DNA from: Bacteroides sp.
GTDB taxonomy: Bacteria; Bacteroidota; Bacteroidia; Bacteroidales; GCA-2748055
DNA: 16,926 nucleotides
Assembly: GCA_011048475.1 (NCBI GenBank)
Contig: DSDZ01000125.1
Location: 1 to 16,926, forward strand
Reading direction: 5' to 3'
In this document: positions 15,660-16,926 of the stretch, one piece after another
How the letters are laid out: the number at the start of each line of letters is the position of its first letter
How positions within the stretch are numbered: position 1 is the stretch's first letter
Translations under genes and position numbers: made by a program
Notes under the pieces: model-generated
The model's database searches: none
Seen by the model: only the letters and a program-made list of their open reading frames with translations
What the model was told of the DNA's origin: nothing

Positions 15660-16926
15660 CTATTCGTATCTCAGGGAATCGGACGGATTCTGGCGGCTTG
15701 CTTTCAGGGCATGGAAACCCACTGTGGCAAGGGCGATGACAAATGCAACCAGTCCCGCCACCGGGAAAACCCACCAGGGGATCCCCACCCGGTACGCAAA
15801 TCCCTCAAGCCAGTTTTTCATGGCCAGCCAGGTGAGCGGCCAGGCGATCAGGTTGGCCAGCAGGACCCATCGGGTGAAGTCGATGGAAAGCATCTTAAGG
15901 ATATTACCGGTTGTCGCCCCGTTGGTCCTGCGGATCCCGATTTCCTTGGTCCGACGCTCCGCCATGAAAGAGGCCAGTCCGAACAGTCCCAGGCAGGAAA
16001 TGAAGATGGCTATGGCTGCAAAGATGTACAGAAGGGTGCGGGTCTGCTTTTCATTGTGATAGATCCCCTCATAATGCGCATCCAGAAACGCATAATCAAA
16101 TGGGATATTCGCAACATACTGGTTCCACTTCTTTTCGAGGATCCCGATCGTTTGTTCGAAATCCGCACCCTTCACCCTGACAGACAGGTACTGGGGAACC
16201 GTCCAGTCCAGGTATCCGTGATGCATCAGTCCGTGCGGCCTGATCAGCCTGTGTTTCGATTCGTAAAAATAATCCTTCACCACCCCGATCACCTCCAGGG
16301 GCAGGGTTCTGTCACCCCACAGGTAGGTTATTTTACCGATCGGATCCTCATAGCCAAGCAGCTCCACGGCAGTTTCGTTCAGAACGATCTTGCTTGTATC
16401 ACTACCGAATGCTTCAGAAAAATAGCGGCCCGCCACCAGCTCCATTCCCATGGTTTCCATATAATTTTCATCAGTCAGGTTTACATTGAGACTGAAATTC
16501 TCATCCACATCCCGGGCCCCGAATCCCCAGTTGATCAGATTGTTTCCCGGCACATCGTAGGAAGCGGACACATGGCTGATCTCCGGTACCTGCAGCAGCT
16601 CTTCCCTGAAAACTGCAAGGTTGTCCCCAAGGTAATATGCATTGTTCACAAAAACTACCTGCTCCTTATCAAATCCCAGTGATTCCTCGGTAAGCAGGTC
16701 CATCTGCCGCTGAACGATCAGGGTGCCCCCGATCAGCGAAATGGCCACCGAGAACTGGAACAGGACCAGGATATTCCGGAACCAGCTTTTTGACTGCTTC
16801 ACCCCTTTGAATCCCAGAGAATCAACCGGTGAAAAACCGCTCATGAAAATGGCGGGGTAGCTTCCAGAAAGCAGTCCCACCAGGATCGCCAGCGCCAGCA
16901 GGCCGGGAATGATCAGGAGATTGTCC
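15660..16926 (-). CDS. ABC transporter permease, MacB/FtsX type, C-terminal part (5' end outside window)
   Basis: The frame is open to the right edge: upstream of the GTG at 16878-16880 it continues with a hydrophobic stretch (LLIIPGLLALAILVGLLSGSYPA in two pieces), the last helix of the first FtsX domain. The true start therefore lies outside, and the full protein is probably near the usual 780-800 residues. Counting from that GTG: FSPVDSLGFKG linker, transmembrane helix (33-56), large periplasmic MacB-type domain (57-280), then three helices (281-305, 337-355, 369-391) and the typical end SDSLRYE. The motif ERRTKEIGIRRTNGA (308-322) matches the family's EIGIRK-x-x-GA coupling region. Such permeases pair with an ATPase and often a HlyD-like partner, for export of peptides, antibiotics or lipoproteins, or for cell-envelope signalling. 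No partner is visible here, so the substrate is unknown. Confidence 0.92.
   Translation of the reverse strand, partial: DNLLIIPGLLALAILVGLLSGSYPAIFMSGFSPVDSLGFKGVKQSKSWFRNILVLFQFSVAISLIGGTLIVQRQMDLLTEESLGFDKEQVVFVNNAYYLGDNLAVFREELLQVPEISHVSASYDVPGNNLINWGFGARDVDENFSLNVNLTDENYMETMGMELVAGRYFSEAFGSDTSKIVLNETAVELLGYEDPIGKITYLWGDRTLPLEVIGVVKDYFYESKHRLIRPHGLMHHGYLDWTVPQYLSVRVKGADFEQTIGILEKKWNQYVANIPFDYAFLDAHYEGIYHNEKQTRTLLYIFAAIAIFISCLGLFGLASFMAERRTKEIGIRRTNGATTGNILKMLSIDFTRWVLLANLIAWPLTWLAMKNWLEGFAYRVGIPWWVFPVAGLVAFVIALATVGFHALKASRQNPSDSLRYE

Noticed and set aside
15588..16682. Plus-strand ORF of 364 codons
   Set aside because: It is antisense to the ABC permease, which has transmembrane helices and the family C-terminus. 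No recognisable motif in the plus frame.

Overview
The window looks like a Bacteroidota chromosome segment, probably from a carbohydrate-degrading, free-living or sediment-type member. Four things point there: a hybrid two-component system of the Reg_prop/Y_Y_Y/HisKA/REC/AraC type, a protein ending in a type IX secretion (Por) sorting domain, several TAnnTTTG-type -7 promoter boxes, and starts that mostly lack Shine-Dalgarno sequences. I cannot name a genus. I see no rRNA, tRNA, transposase, integrase or CRISPR array.

Layout, left to right. At 1-3098 (minus) lies a secreted protein built from four tandem units of about 231 residues, followed by a cadherin-like beta-sandwich domain that runs off the left edge. 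A single in-frame TAA at 1821-1823 interrupts it inside the second unit; everything from 1820 to the edge stays open in the same frame. At 3360-5042 (minus) is a GH28 polygalacturonase lipoprotein. At 5130-9566 (minus) is a 1478-residue hybrid sensor kinase/response regulator. Divergent from it at 9723-10709 (plus) is a Gfo/Idh/MocA-family oxidoreductase. It converges on a 1286-residue secreted protein at 10706-14566 (minus) with lamin-tail, CotH-kinase and T9SS sorting domains; their two stop codons share one CTAG. At 14757-15557 (plus) is a short-chain-dehydrogenase-like protein that has lost its catalytic residues. The right end (15660-16926, minus) is the C-terminal part of a MacB/FtsX-type ABC permease.

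How the genes may work together. The hybrid system and the GH28 enzyme form a plausible pectin or galacturonan response unit: a periplasmic propeller sensor would detect released oligosaccharide and its AraC domain would activate local genes. No SusC/SusD pair is in the window, so it is either an orphan unit or the edge of a larger locus. The Gfo/Idh/MocA enzyme shares the 156-bp divergent promoter region with the sensor and could act on a sugar from the same pathway (inference). The CotH/lamin-tail protein and the four-unit repeat protein are exported proteins of unknown role. The most unusual items are the nearly identical tandem repeats with a single nonsense codon, the degenerate SDR, and the putative secreted CotH-type kinase.
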